Shown: one piece after another, positions 7,665 through 16,116 of the stretch
Position numbering within the stretch: position 1 is the stretch's first letter
How the letters are laid out: each line of letters opens with the position of its first letter
NCBI GenBank assembly: GCA_012031965.1
Contig: JAAUSC010000016.1
Coordinates: 1-57,359, forward strand
Direction: 5' to 3'
Source of the DNA: Scytonema sp. RU_4_4
GTDB taxonomy: Bacteria > Cyanobacteriota > Cyanobacteriia > Cyanobacteriales > Nostocaceae
DNA length: 57,359 nucleotides
Translations under genes and position numbers: made by a program
The notes under the pieces: model-generated
Told to the model about the DNA's origin: nothing
Database searches by the model: none
Seen by the model: only the letters and a program-made list of their open reading frames with translations

Positions 7665-8672
7665 TCAATTATTTTCTACTAGCAAAACAATTTTACCTGT
7701 CACAGACCCAGTTTCAAGCAAATGGTGAGCTTGAACTGCTTCTTTGAGTGAAAAAGTTTTGCTGACTTGGATGTGCAATTTACCAGCATCAATCCATTTA
7801 GAACACTGTTCTAAAATTTCTGCTTGATGCTGCTGCGCTTCTACAACTCCTTGCAACATTGGTGTCAACATTAATTCTAAACCAATGCGGAGATTACGTT
7901 GTCTAGCAGATTTCCAAACGGTCTTAGCGTCTGGTTCTAAAATCGTTACTATGTCGCCATAAACTCGCACTGCTGGAAAAGTTTTATGAAAAGTCTCTCC
8001 ACCTACAGTATCAAAAGCTAAGTCCACACCTTCCCCATCAGTCCAATCAAGTGCTGCTTGCACAAAGTCTGTGTGTTTGTAAAAAATAACATGGTCAGCA
8101 CCGAGTTTCTGAACGAAATCCGCTTTCTCCTGAGTACTTACAGTTGTGCAGACATCAGCACCTTTGAGCTTCGCTAGTTGAATTGCTACGTGACCCACGC
8201 CTCCAGCACCTGCATGAATGAATACTCGTTCTCCAGGTTCCAAGCGTCCCCGTTCATATAAAGCTTCCCAGGCGGTGATGAGTACTAACGGTGCTGCGGC
8301 TGCTTCTGCAAAGGATACAGAAGTTGGTTTACGGGCAACAAACCGCTCATCAACAGTCGTATATTCAGCATAATTGCCTTGGTGTGCGCCCAAGCCACCG
8401 TTACAAAAATAGACTTCATCACCTACGCGAAATTTCTGAACACCAGCACCCACAGCCTCAACAACACCAGCACCATCACATCCCAGAATAGTGGGCATTT
8501 TATCTGGGTAAAAAGTACCACGTTTACGAAGTTTAGTGTCAATAGGGTTAATGCCTGCTGCTCGTAAGTGTACCAAAAGTTCTGTTTCTTCTAGAGGAAC
8601 GGCAGGGTTTTGCACATCCTGGACTTGTAGAACTTCGGGATCGCCAGTTGCTGTCATTAAGACTGCTTTCAT
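7665..8672 (-). CDS. Zinc-independent quinone oxidoreductase (MDR superfamily)
   Basis: 335 residues from the chosen start MKAVLMTATGDPEVLQV. It has an N-terminal GroES-like domain (GINPIDTKLRKRG, GCDGAGVVEAVG) and a Rossmann domain with the NADPH motif HAGAGGVGHVAIQLAK. It lacks the structural zinc Cys cluster, so it belongs to the quinone oxidoreductase/CrtR-like branch that reduces quinones or enones with NADPH. The open frame continues to 8834, but the ATG at 8672 has a strong AGGAGG site, and the extra N-terminus would be encoded by the hairpin terminator at 8809-8840. Confidence 0.85.
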   Translation of the reverse strand: MKAVLMTATGDPEVLQVQDVQNPAVPLEETELLVHLRAAGINPIDTKLRKRGTFYPDKMPTILGCDGAGVVEAVGAGVQKFRVGDEVYFCNGGLGAHQGNYAEYTTVDERFVARKPTSVSFAEAAAAPLVLITAWEALYERGRLEPGERVFIHAGAGGVGHVAIQLAKLKGADVCTTVSTQEKADFVQKLGADHVIFYKHTDFVQAALDWTDGEGVDLAFDTVGGETFHKTFPAVRVYGDIVTILEPDAKTVWKSARQRNLRIGLELMLTPMLQGVVEAQQHQAEILEQCSKWIDAGKLHIQVSKTFSLKEAVQAHHLLETGSVTGKIVLLVENN

Positions 8673-8808
8673 CGCTTCCTCCTCTGTGCTAGAGCTTGTA
8701 CTTGCATTTGACACTTTAGCGCAAGAGGTACACACTCTCATTTTAAGTTCATTGAAAACATATTCATTCAAGGCGTACTCAGGTTGAGGTGCAAGATCTG
8801 AGAAAAAT

Positions 8809-8840
8809 AAAAGCCGTGAAACATTCGGTTTCACGGCTCT
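8809..8840 (-). terminator. Rho-independent terminator after second small-ORF unit
   Basis: The 11-bp perfect stem AGCCGTGAAAC/GTTTCACGGCT (8812-8822 with 8828-8838) is followed on the minus strand by TTTTATTTTT. It ends the second tandem unit downstream of arsS. Confidence 0.8.
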
Positions 8841-8872
8841 TGGTGTAGTGTGAGGAGCTTAACTAAATATCA

Positions 8873-9058
8873 TCATAATGGTAACTGACAAGTATAAACA
8901 CGCTCGTAACAATTTTGGTAACAAAAAATTTTCCGCCAGTATTCACAGACTTTCTCGCCTGTGGTGAACTTACACCCTTGCGTATCATCCTCAAATAGGG
9001 TGAGTTTATGTTTACATTCATAAAAAGATAAAAACCGTGGAAGCTGAGTTGACTCCAC
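8873..9058 (-). CDS. Small Cys-containing ORF, second tandem copy downstream of arsS
   Basis: The open frame gives up to 61 residues, but its first residues are encoded by the terminator of the preceding unit, so the real product, if any, is shorter. Its end, FCYQNCYERVYTCQLPL, resembles the 34-residue ORF of the neighbouring unit (CRYQNCYQHL). After both stops the DNA shares ATGATG-TTAGTTAAG-CTCCTCACAC-like blocks and a hairpin terminator. No ribosome-binding site is obvious. Either a diverged tiny gene or a conserved RNA/DNA element. Confidence 0.35.
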   Translation of the reverse strand: MESTQLPRFLSFYECKHKLTLFEDDTQGCKFTTGEKVCEYWRKIFCYQNCYERVYTCQLPL

Positions 9059-9063
9059 GGTTT
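9031..9063 (-). terminator. Rho-independent terminator after first small-ORF unit
   Basis: Hairpin with CCGTGGA-type arms (9034-9041 with 9053-9060), followed on the minus strand by TTTTTATC. It closes the transcript that would carry arsM, arsS and the 34-residue ORF. Confidence 0.75.
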
Positions 9064-9096
9064 AAATGTGGTGTGAGGAGACTTAACTTAAGTTCA

Positions 9097-9201
9097 TCAT
9101 AAACCGATTCGAGCTTTAGTAAGATGCTGGTAACAGTTTTGGTAACGACATGATTTTGAAACCACACAAATCAGTTGCTCAACACTTTCCCAGGAAATCA
9201 T
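9097..9201 (-). CDS. Small ORF (34 aa) directly downstream of arsS
   Basis: ATG at 9201, nine bases after the arsS stop, reading MISWESVEQLICVVSKSCRY then QNCYQHLTKARIGL, stop at 9097. Three Cys residues. A related copy lies at 8873-9058. The ribosome-binding site is poor, but translation could be coupled to arsS. I do not recognise a family. The segment GTTACCAAAA-TGTTAC is the best conserved DNA block between the two copies, which is also compatible with a non-coding role. Confidence 0.4.
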   Translation of the reverse strand: MISWESVEQLICVVSKSCRYQNCYQHLTKARIGL

Positions 9202-9210
9202 ATGAGGACT

Positions 9211-10197
9211 TCACACCAAAGCGCCGCCACAGCTAGAACCACCGCCAGCTGTACAACCATAACAATAAGCTGCTGTCTGTACCTCATCTATTAAGTCCAA
9301 ACAACCAGCTTCTAACAACTTGGCGACTGTCAGGTTTTCCCCGTCGTGATTTTTCGCGGGTACATTCATCATTTGATTGAAGTCGCAGTCATACACATAA
9401 CCCAGATAATCAATTGAAATTTCATCCCGACACATCAAATGTTCAACTGTACCAGTATTGAAATGAGACTCTAAAAATTGCAAATAAGGAGTATACAGTT
9501 TCTTCCTTTCTAAATACAGTTTTGTTCTCCCAACTGGTAAGTTGGTTATAGTATATAAATTGTTAAAAACAATACCAAAATGTTCTTGCAAATATTGCTT
9601 GTAATCTCTTTCCAGTTTTGTTTGGTTTGGAGTTAAGGAAAATTGATTATCTTTAGGTAACTGGGGGTTATAGACTAAATCCACGCTTAAATCTGACTCT
9701 TTCCCATAACCTAGTTGATTCAGCAATTGCAGCGCTTTCATTGAGTCATCATACACACCAGCACCGCGCATTTGATCCACATTATCTAACAAATAGCAGG
9801 GCAGAGAAGCAATAACCCGAATTTTATGTTTGGCAAAGTATTCTGGCAAATCACTAAATCCATCTTCAAAATAAATGGTCAAATTAGACCGGACAATCAC
9901 CTGTTTACCTGTTGCTCTTGCTGTTTCCACCAGTGGTTTGAAGCCATAATTCATTTCAGGTGCGCCACCAGTCAAATCAACAATCTGAATTTGAGGAAAT
10001 CTCTGAATGATCTCAATCAATTGTTGACAGATTTCAGGAGAAAGTTCTTCTGTGCGTTTTGGTCCTGCTTCTACATGACAATGCTTACAGGCAAGGTTGC
10101 AACGCTTACCTAAATTAATTTGTAAAACAGTGATTTGATTTTTACTTAAAGGAGATGAGAGTTTTTGTTTAAACGGTGTTATTGCTGTTGGAATCAT
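9211..10197 (-). CDS. arsS: Arsenosugar biosynthesis radical SAM protein ArsS
   Basis: 328 residues. The radical SAM cluster motif is CNLACKHC (Cys33, Cys37, Cys40), followed by the glycine-rich DLTGGAPEMN and the C-terminal DUF3641 domain ending in a Cys/Gly-rich AYCYGCTAGGGSSCGG tail. This family is linked to conversion of methylated arsenic to arsenosugar precursors, using a 5'-deoxyadenosyl group from SAM. It follows arsM on the same strand with a gap of about 115 bp, the usual pairing. Confidence 0.92.
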   Translation of the reverse strand: MIPTAITPFKQKLSSPLSKNQITVLQINLGKRCNLACKHCHVEAGPKRTEELSPEICQQLIEIIQRFPQIQIVDLTGGAPEMNYGFKPLVETARATGKQVIVRSNLTIYFEDGFSDLPEYFAKHKIRVIASLPCYLLDNVDQMRGAGVYDDSMKALQLLNQLGYGKESDLSVDLVYNPQLPKDNQFSLTPNQTKLERDYKQYLQEHFGIVFNNLYTITNLPVGRTKLYLERKKLYTPYLQFLESHFNTGTVEHLMCRDEISIDYLGYVYDCDFNQMMNVPAKNHDGENLTVAKLLEAGCLDLIDEVQTAAYCYGCTAGGGSSCGGALV

Positions 10198-10312
10198 TGT
10201 CTAACTTAAATGTCAGTGCAAAGTGAAAGATATGTATTTTTTTAATTCTTGATTTTTGGATACATAAAAATGATCAAAATAGTGCGCTCACACAGTGTAA
10301 CGCACCCTAAAA

Positions 10313-11281
10313 TTAACAACAGCCACCACCGTTATAATGCCAGGTTGAATCAGTGATAATTATTTTATCTAGCATTAATGCCGCAAGCTTGGCAGCCGTT
10401 TTATCACACACCGATGCTGGTATTCCACGCTGAAGAATATGACCGGAAGCATCATCAAAAAATGGTTCTGATCCAGCATAAATCGCTGTTTTTCCTGTAA
10501 ACACACAAGCACCATCTTCAGGAATGATAACCTTGAAAGCTACAGAGTCCAGACTTTCTAAAAGAAGATTATCCTCTAGGTTATAAGTTGGAGAGTCGAG
10601 CAAACGGTAGGGGCGACGGGCGCGAATTTCTACTTGCCCAAAGCCTGCATTTATAATACGCTGAATGTATTCTTCATAAGTAAATGCACCTGATAAACAC
10701 ATTGCTCGTAGCCGCTCATCTTTTTGTAGATGTTGTGGGATGGGACGAGTCGCAATTGGGTCACTCATCTGTAATCTTCCCCCTGGTTTTAACACCCGGT
10801 ATGCTTCTTGCAAAGCACGGGTTAAATCCTCTGGTTCAAAGATATTAAAAAGGCAGTTTTGCGCGACGATATCAACAGAATTATCACCAACAGGTAAATG
10901 AAAGGCATCGCCTTCGCGAATTTCTACAAAGCTGGTGTCAAACCAGGGGTTTTCTTGAGCAGCAATTTCCAAGTTATGTGCAGCAGCTTGACGCATTTTT
11001 GCTACTGGATCAATAGCAATAACAGCACTAGGACGCTGAGAAAAGTAGGCAAATTGCAAAGCCTCTAAACCACCACCAACCCCAACGTATAACACTGTAG
11101 GTTGATTTCCAAAGTCGGTGAGATGAACAGTCGTACCGCAACCATAGTTCATTTCCTGCATTTTGCTAGGAATTTTCAACCCTGGTAGTTGCAGGGGTGT
11201 GCTTTGTACACAGCAAAGCCCTACTTGCGGTGTTTGGGCGACTTCATTGTAAAACTGCGCCGCTGTTTCAAGATAACTCAT
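10313..11281 (-). CDS. arsM: Arsenosugar-type arsenite methyltransferase ArsM
   Basis: 322 residues. SAM-binding motif I is LYVGVGGGLEALQFA, with IAIDPVAKM (motif II-like acidic residue) and VDIVAQNCLFNIF. Cys pairs sit at the N-terminus (VGLCCVQS) and at the very end (GGGCC), and there is a further Cys in RAMCLSGAF; these are candidate As(III) ligands. The enzyme transfers methyl groups to arsenite, producing the substrate for the downstream ArsS. No arsR-like repressor gene is adjacent. Confidence 0.92.
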   Translation of the reverse strand: MSYLETAAQFYNEVAQTPQVGLCCVQSTPLQLPGLKIPSKMQEMNYGCGTTVHLTDFGNQPTVLYVGVGGGLEALQFAYFSQRPSAVIAIDPVAKMRQAAAHNLEIAAQENPWFDTSFVEIREGDAFHLPVGDNSVDIVAQNCLFNIFEPEDLTRALQEAYRVLKPGGRLQMSDPIATRPIPQHLQKDERLRAMCLSGAFTYEEYIQRIINAGFGQVEIRARRPYRLLDSPTYNLEDNLLLESLDSVAFKVIIPEDGACVFTGKTAIYAGSEPFFDDASGHILQRGIPASVCDKTAAKLAALMLDKIIITDSTWHYNGGGCC

Positions 11282-11445
11282 TGCATTTGGTGAAGTTGAC
11301 TACCGTATTTAAGTGTAGCGGTTTAGATGAGACGCTTTTCGTCATCCGCCTCCAATTTCAGGCGCAAGTAGCGAATGTAAATCTTAATTTATAAAAAATA
11401 CATATTAATGAATTCATTGCCGAAATTTTACCCTCTCTGCAAAAT

Positions 11446-11571
11446 ATGCCAGAAGCTGTGGAACAGCAAATGACATTTTATGCAGCGATGAATACGACTA
11501 AAGTAGAAAGATATAAAGAGAAATTAAAATTTAAAACAAGTATTTATATTGTATGGAATGAATTTGAATAA
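11446..11571 (+). CDS. Possible small protein or gene remnant (41 aa)
   Basis: ATG at 11446 opens a frame, MPEAVEQQMTFYAAMNTTKV and onward, ending VWNEFE. The frame is open and protein-like back to about 11395 (EFIAEILPSLQN), so this may be the 3' end of a decayed gene. No ribosome-binding site is evident. The family is not recognised. From 11572 to 11864 I see nothing coding. Confidence 0.3.
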   Translation: MPEAVEQQMTFYAAMNTTKVERYKEKLKFKTSIYIVWNEFE

Positions 11572-11864
11572 ATTCTAAAAATAAAGATTTTTAAGTGACA
11601 AATTGAGAGTCATACCCATCTCAATCAAGCCTGTATTAATGTTCACAATAGTGGTGAATCAATTTCCTCAAAAATTTTACCCAAGCTAACCCAGCTCTTC
11701 TACTCTACAAAATTTTCTGGAACTGGGTTATAACTTGCCATTACCAAACGCATTGTGAAAGTTCATGGTGGACAGCTTTTGATAAAATAAAATCTTGCGG
11801 AAGGTACAATGCTCAGTGTGCAATCACCTATAGTGAATGCATAATATCACTACTATACCTGCTA

Positions 11865-12152
11865 TTAGCAATAGGCTGATATGTCTTCACCACACTCATC
11901 AGCAAGATAACACAAAGCTCTGAAACGTAAACTCACCACTTCTTCATAGAGAGGATTTAACTTGCACATTGGTGGAATATGAAATAGCTTGCGACCAAAT
12001 AGTGTAATGTCACGTTCAAAAGGACATTGAGCAGGAATTAGTTGACATAAGAAATGAGCTAATTTAGCGTTGTGAACTTCTATGGAATCAAACCATTGAC
12101 GAATCGGTTGGAGAAGGTCGTTGTGTGCTTGGATTTGAGTAAAGCTAGTCAT
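11865..12152 (-). CDS. Mo-dependent nitrogenase C-terminal domain protein
   Basis: 95 residues matching the small family named for its similarity to a C-terminal extension of a cyanobacterial Mo-nitrogenase protein: LLQPIRQWFDSIEV, HFLCQLIPAQCPFERD, HIPPMCKLNPLYEEVVSLRFRAL. Several Cys (in CQLIPAQC, MCKLNP, LCYLADECG, SAYC) could bind metal. It is a stand-alone gene, common and multicopy in heterocyst formers; its molecular role is not established. Confidence 0.8.
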   Translation of the reverse strand: MTSFTQIQAHNDLLQPIRQWFDSIEVHNAKLAHFLCQLIPAQCPFERDITLFGRKLFHIPPMCKLNPLYEEVVSLRFRALCYLADECGEDISAYC

Positions 12153-12425
12153 AATGATTTACCTCGTCTTGATAATTGCAAAGTTTGTCTTGTTTGTTTA
12201 GGCTTGAACTGTTTCTATATATTTATAGGGAGCAGTTGTCTGTTTTATGCAGTTGTCTCTCGTTTTTTGTTCTCTTTTTTGGGAACACTCATAACTACAA
12301 ACCCCAGTTCCAGTGTTCCGGACACTTTTCCCGATATTTTTCTTGCACATAGAATTTTTGTACTGACGAGGTGTAAACAGCCTTGAAAGCGTGCTTTGAC
12401 TGACTTAAGGGCTTGGGGAAACTTA

Positions 12426-12598
12426 GACAAAATTGGACAACCTTCCCCCACGAGTACTCGTTGCGCCTCCACAGATACTTGTGGAGGGGGCGAAAAAGGC
12501 GGAAATTCTCAATTAATCATACTTTTTGACATAAAAAACCGCCTTTTTCGCCCTTAGCGTAGCGTTTACCGTTAGGCAATAGGTTGTCCAATTTTGTC
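12426..12598. repeat. MITE-like element with nested inverted repeats
   Basis: The outer arms GACAAAATTGGACAACC (12426-12442) and its exact inverse (12582-12598) enclose an inner pair, GGGCGAAAAAGGCGG (12488-12502) and its exact inverse (12539-12553). Between the left arms lies a further hairpin, CCTCCACAG/CTTGTGGAGG. About 173 bp in all, with no coding capacity. It sits between the Mo-nitrogenase-domain gene and queA. Confidence 0.75.
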
Positions 12599-12673
12599 CA
12601 GGAAAAATGAAGCGGGTATTTTTGTATAATTGCCTTTACCCTTGGTTTTCAAGAGCGTCAAATACGTCAATGG

Positions 12674-13903
12674 TCAATTGCTCATTGTTGCTTCTGGCAA
12701 GATTAACATTGCATCACCAAAAGAATAAAAGCGATATTGAGATGATATGGCTTGCTGATATATACTTAACAAACGCTGCCGACCAATTAAAGCACTCACT
12801 AACATGAGCAAACTAGAACGCGGTAAGTGAAAATTGGTAATTAAACCCTCTACAACTCGCCATTGATAGCCTGGGTAGATAAACAAGTCGGTTTTGCCAC
12901 AAAATGGTTGTAACTCACCTTGAGCTGCGGCTCCTTCTAATGCTCGTGCTACTGTTGTACCTACAGCAATAATCCGACCACCAGATGCTTGAGTCGCGCG
13001 GATTTGCTCTACCGTGGAGGAAGGCACTTCAATCCATTCTTCATGCATTTTGTGGGTTTTTACGTCCTCCACTTCCACAGGGCGAAATGTCCCCACGCCA
13101 ACGTGTAATGTTACAAAAGCTTGATGAATTCCGCGATCGCCCAACCTTTGTAATAATTCTGGAGTAAAGTGAAGCCCTGCTGTAGGAGCTGCAACTGCTC
13201 CTGGAGTTGTAGCATAAACTGTCTGATATTGTTGGCTTTGAGCATCAGATGCAGTGATGTAAGGTGGTAGAGGAACTTCACCAAATACATCCAATAATTG
13301 CATTAAAGATATCCCTTGTGGTAAATCAAATTGTAACAGACGTCCTCCAGTTGCCTCGTCTGTTTCTAAGACTGTAGCAGTGAGGGAGGATGGGGAATAT
13401 GAGCAAAAGACTCCTAATTTGGAATTTTGAATGAGATCCTTCGCTTCCCTCAGGACGCTACGCGATTTTGAATTGCTTTCTCCCCTTGTTTCAAAAATAA
13501 TCTTCGCTCCCGGTGTGAAGCGTTTTCCTGGCTTGACTAAGGCTAACCAACAATTATGCTGGCGTTCTTCTAACAGCAATACCTCTATTTCCGCGCCAGT
13601 AGATTTACGACCGCATAAGCGTGCAGGGATAACTTTTGTGTTATTCATTATCAGTAAATCCCCTGGAGTCAGTAGCTCTGGCAAATCTCGGAAAATACAG
13701 TCTAAAGGTACTGTTTCTATACCTGTACTAAGAGAATTGACTACCAAAAGCTTAGAATTATCCCTAGGAACAATTGGGTTTTGGGCTATAAGTTCTTGAG
13801 GTAATTTATAGTCATATCCAGATAGACAACTATCGAATTCCAAGTCTCCCTTCTTAGAGCTAGATATTGTGTTTAAATTGCTTTTTGCTGGTTGTTGCTG
13901 CAT
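12674..13903 (-). CDS. queA: S-adenosylmethionine:tRNA ribosyltransferase-isomerase (QueA) with repeat insertion
   Basis: Makes epoxyqueuosine in tRNA by transferring the ribosyl part of SAM to the 7-aminomethyl-7-deazaguanine base. Family signatures: [69 protein letters not shown]. At 409 residues it is longer than usual for two reasons: an N-terminal extension of about 28 residues and an insert of about 35 residues (139-173) encoded by a repeat-like segment (13385-13489). The start is uncertain: a TTG at codon 21, just behind AGAAGGGAG, would also fit. Confidence 0.92.
   Translation of the reverse strand: MQQQPAKSNLNTISSSKKGDLEFDSCLSGYDYKLPQELIAQNPIVPRDNSKLLVVNSLSTGIETVPLDCIFRDLPELLTPGDLLIMNNTKVIPARLCGRKSTGAEIEVLLLEERQHNCWLALVKPGKRFTPGAKIIFETRGESNSKSRSVLREAKDLIQNSKLGVFCSYSPSSLTATVLETDEATGGRLLQFDLPQGISLMQLLDVFGEVPLPPYITASDAQSQQYQTVYATTPGAVAAPTAGLHFTPELLQRLGDRGIHQAFVTLHVGVGTFRPVEVEDVKTHKMHEEWIEVPSSTVEQIRATQASGGRIIAVGTTVARALEGAAAQGELQPFCGKTDLFIYPGYQWRVVEGLITNFHLPRSSLLMLVSALIGRQRLLSIYQQAISSQYRFYSFGDAMLILPEATMSN
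13385..13489. repeat. Repeat-derived in-frame insertion inside queA
   Basis: This segment encodes residues of queA ([11 protein letters not shown] to CSYSPSS) that have no counterpart in the QueA fold. It carries the block GATCCTTCGCTTCCCTCAGG and flanking copies of ATTTTGAAT, typical of the short dispersed repeats of Nostocales. Confidence 0.65.
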
Positions 13904-14026
13904 TGATTTTTCGACTATTTTAAACCTTGTTTAGCTTTTCTTTTTAGGAACTCTGTCATCCCCGACTCATTTATTTCCCTAACTTTGCCATGAATGCTGT
14001 TAGGTAACACGGAAACTCCTGTATGA

Positions 14027-14092
14027 AAATTGGGTAAACCTCCCTATCCAAAGACGGGGGCTTTTACCCTAGCGTGTACTAGGGTCTTTATA
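14027..14092. other. Two stem-loops upstream of the 137-codon gene
   Basis: Hairpin GGGTAAA/TTTACCC (14032-14038 with 14063-14069) overlaps a second one, CCCTAG/CTAGGG (14067-14085 region). They could be a leader structure for the downstream gene or a remnant of an IS200/IS605-type end. No gene lies in 13904-14112. Confidence 0.35.
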
Positions 14093-14136
14093 CTGATAAT
14101 AAAAGTGTAGGATTGGCTTTGATCCCAAGCACCAAG

Positions 14137-14526
14137 ATGGAATACTTGTATTACCTGGCAAATGCCAGTCTAACTCTGAGAGTTGTTCAATTCTTGCACG
14201 GTAAACCCCAAATACCTGTTTCGTTTGTCACCGTCATTCATCAGATAGATGGTTGGGTGGTTAGAGTGAAACTAAAACGTCACCTTTCACCTCAAGAAGA
14301 TGGTGATATTCGGGCTTTCTTCAATGAATTAGGAATTAGCTACGAACCACAAATGCGGGTGCAAATGGCGTTTTGGAGTTTGGAAGCAGGACAGTGTCCA
14401 GTTGACGTGATGCGTCGCTACCAAGTAGCGATCGTCTCTCATGGTAACCCAGAAAAAGAGGAAATAGAGGCGTTCCGGCAACAGTTTGTCAGAGGGTTGG
14501 GCTATTGTCCAGAAACACTAGCGTGA
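14137..14526 (+). CDS. Conserved cyanobacterial hypothetical protein (about 130 aa)
   Basis: A soluble alpha/beta protein with no signal or membrane segment. It begins MEYLYYLANASLTLRVVQFL and contains HQIDGWVVRVKLKRHLSPQ and a C-terminal FRQQFVRGLGYCPE. I do not recognise a family with known function. A TTG at 14113 in the same frame would add eight residues; the ATG at 14137 gives a more natural N-terminus but neither has a strong ribosome-binding site. Confidence 0.65.
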   Translation: MEYLYYLANASLTLRVVQFLHGKPQIPVSFVTVIHQIDGWVVRVKLKRHLSPQEDGDIRAFFNELGISYEPQMRVQMAFWSLEAGQCPVDVMRRYQVAIVSHGNPEKEEIEAFRQQFVRGLGYCPETLA

Positions 14527-14577
14527 TGCCTTTGACTTAGTATAACCTGCCATGTTACATTATGTTACATTGTAATT

Positions 14578-15120
14578 CTAACTATCAAAAGCTCCTGGAA
14601 TATATTCTTGTAGCATCAACAGGTATTCACCCACTGATAAAGTGGCTATGGCTTCTTCGGAAATTGTAAGAGCAGCTAACCCTTGTGACATTTGCTGACA
14701 GTACACAATCGCAACATCAAATCGGCAAGGGTAGTCTGCTTTCTCAGGATATTTAGCTAAGAACATTAAGGATGTCTGACAGAGTTTTGTTTGCTTGCGT
14801 TTTGTAATGGCGTTTCTTCCCCCCGCATCCCAATTGTCTCGGCTGCGAGTTTTAACCTCAACAAATGCCAGTATGGGAGATGAGGGAGATGGAGAAGATG
14901 AGAGGGAAGTGGGGAAAGACTCCAAATTTTGAATTGATTTGTCTGCTTGTGTCCTTGTCTCCTGCTGTCCAGCGTATTGGGCAATGATATCAATTTCTCC
15001 GTTACGGTAACGCCATCGACGATGCAAAATCACCCAACCATTAGATTGTAACCATTGAGCTACCAGGTCTTCTCCTGCGATACCTATATCGAGATAATGA
15101 TATGGAGAATGGTCTGCCAT
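14578..15120 (-). CDS. YraN/UPF0102 family nuclease-like protein with in-frame insertion
   Basis: This family has a restriction-endonuclease-like fold: GEDLVAQWLQSNGWVILHRRW, then the active-site-like GEIDIIA with later FVEVKTR. Usual length is about 120 residues; here about 180. The strand pair GEIDIIAQYAGQ and LAFVEVKTR is split by about 35 residues of Ser/Pro/Gln-rich sequence (TSLSSSPSPSSPI) encoded by 14866-14970, a degenerate repeat-like stretch. Start taken at ATG 15120 (MADHSPYHYL). Divergent from the lumen pentapeptide gene, whose ATG is only 15 bp away, so the promoters must overlap the coding ends. Confidence 0.8.
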   Translation of the reverse strand: MADHSPYHYLDIGIAGEDLVAQWLQSNGWVILHRRWRYRNGEIDIIAQYAGQQETRTQADKSIQNLESFPTSLSSSPSPSSPILAFVEVKTRSRDNWDAGGRNAITKRKQTKLCQTSLMFLAKYPEKADYPCRFDVAIVYCQQMSQGLAALTISEEAIATLSVGEYLLMLQEYIPGAFDS

Positions 15121-15134
15121 TGGCAAAAAGTACA

Positions 15135-15650
15135 ATGAGTAAGTTAAGCAATCGAATTTGGGTAAACATACTTAGTTTATTACTTTGGGTTATCATTTGC
15201 ATCACAGCATCTGTTGGTTTCGCAAGTTTTGCTCCAGAAGCTTTAGCACTTGACTACAACAAAGAAACTTTAATAGAAGCTGATTTCTCAGGACGTGACT
15301 TGACGGACTCCAGCTTTAATCAAACTAACCTCCGCAGCAGCAACTTCAGCCAAGCTAATCTGCGCGGCGTCAGTCTGTTTTCTGCAAAGCTGGAATTCGC
15401 AAATCTTGAAGGGGCTGACCTTACAAATGCTATTTTAGACTCAGCTCGTTTCATTAAAGCAAATTTGACAAATGCGGTGTTGGAGGGTGCTTCTGCTGCT
15501 AACGCCAAGTTTAATGGTGCTATTATTGACGGAGCAGATTTTACTGATGTGCTGCTGCGTAAAGATGAGCAAGAGAAATTGTGCAAAGTCGCCCAAGGTA
15601 CCAATCCAACCACAGGACGCGATACCCGCGATACCTTATTTTGTCCGTAG
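15135..15650 (+). CDS. Secreted (thylakoid-lumen-type) pentapeptide-repeat protein
   Basis: 171 residues from ATG 15135. The signal peptide (residues 1-38) ends with APEALA before LDYN. About 16 A(N/D)LXX-type pentapeptides follow (EADFSGRDLTDSSFNQTNL and on), forming a right-handed beta helix, and a C-terminal cap CKVAQGTNPTTGRDTRDTLF with two Cys that could form a disulfide. This architecture is that of lumenal pentapeptide proteins conserved in cyanobacteria and plastids. Frame open from 15102, but the earlier ATG lies within the divergent yraN-family gene and lacks a signal peptide start. Confidence 0.8.
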   Translation: MSKLSNRIWVNILSLLLWVIICITASVGFASFAPEALALDYNKETLIEADFSGRDLTDSSFNQTNLRSSNFSQANLRGVSLFSAKLEFANLEGADLTNAILDSARFIKANLTNAVLEGASAANAKFNGAIIDGADFTDVLLRKDEQEKLCKVAQGTNPTTGRDTRDTLFCP

Positions 15651-15699
15651 CTTAAGCGACACGACAAACACCAGAGCATGAGAGCCCCGTGATATCTGT

Positions 15700-16116
15700 T
15701 CAATTGTTCTGAATGATGGGACATATTGTATCTTGCGGCTTTGTTGATAAACTGTCCCATCCGGACAGTAATCCTGTCAATTCCTCCCGCAAGGTCAATA
15801 ACTGTTCAATTTGTCTATCAATCTCTGATATCTTATCTCTCAGCTTGAGATGAATTTCATCACAAGCAGGTTTTCCCCCATCATAAACTTCAAGAATTTC
15901 ACCAATTTCTTGCAAACTTAAACCTAAGCTTTGAGCACGTTTAATAAAGGAAAGACGGGTCAATACATTTGATGAAAACTGGCGAAAGCCTCCCTCTGTT
16001 CGTCCGAGAGACTGAATTAAACCCAAACTTTCGTAATAGCGAATTGTCCTAATAGGAATTCCGCTCAAAGCAGTGACCTGACCAATTAAAAGCAATTTTT
16101 TATCTTGAGTTAACAC
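15700..16116 (-). CDS. MerR-family metal-responsive transcription regulator
   Basis: 138 residues. The N-terminal winged helix-turn-helix is IGQVTALSGIPIRTIRYYES, followed by the LGLIQSLGRTEGGFRQF wing and a dimer helix (about 90-118). Cys residues in GGKPACDEIH and near the C-terminus (TICPII) occupy places used for metal binding in ZntR/CadR-like members, suggesting response to a soft or transition metal. Start appears to be GTG at 16116. No efflux gene is adjacent; the PhoD-like gene lies upstream on the same strand 158 bp away. Confidence 0.8.
   Translation of the reverse strand: MLTQDKKLLLIGQVTALSGIPIRTIRYYESLGLIQSLGRTEGGFRQFSSNVLTRLSFIKRAQSLGLSLQEIGEILEVYDGGKPACDEIHLKLRDKISEIDRQIEQLLTLREELTGLLSGWDSLSTKPQDTICPIIQNN

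Noticed and set aside
8673-8834. Upstream extension of the quinone oxidoreductase frame
   Set aside because: It is encoded by a hairpin terminator and spacer; a strong AGGAGG site marks the ATG at 8672.
12245-12472. 75-codon minus-strand frame upstream of the Mo-nitrogenase-domain gene
   Set aside because: It overlaps the MITE-like inverted repeat, has no ribosome-binding site and no family features.
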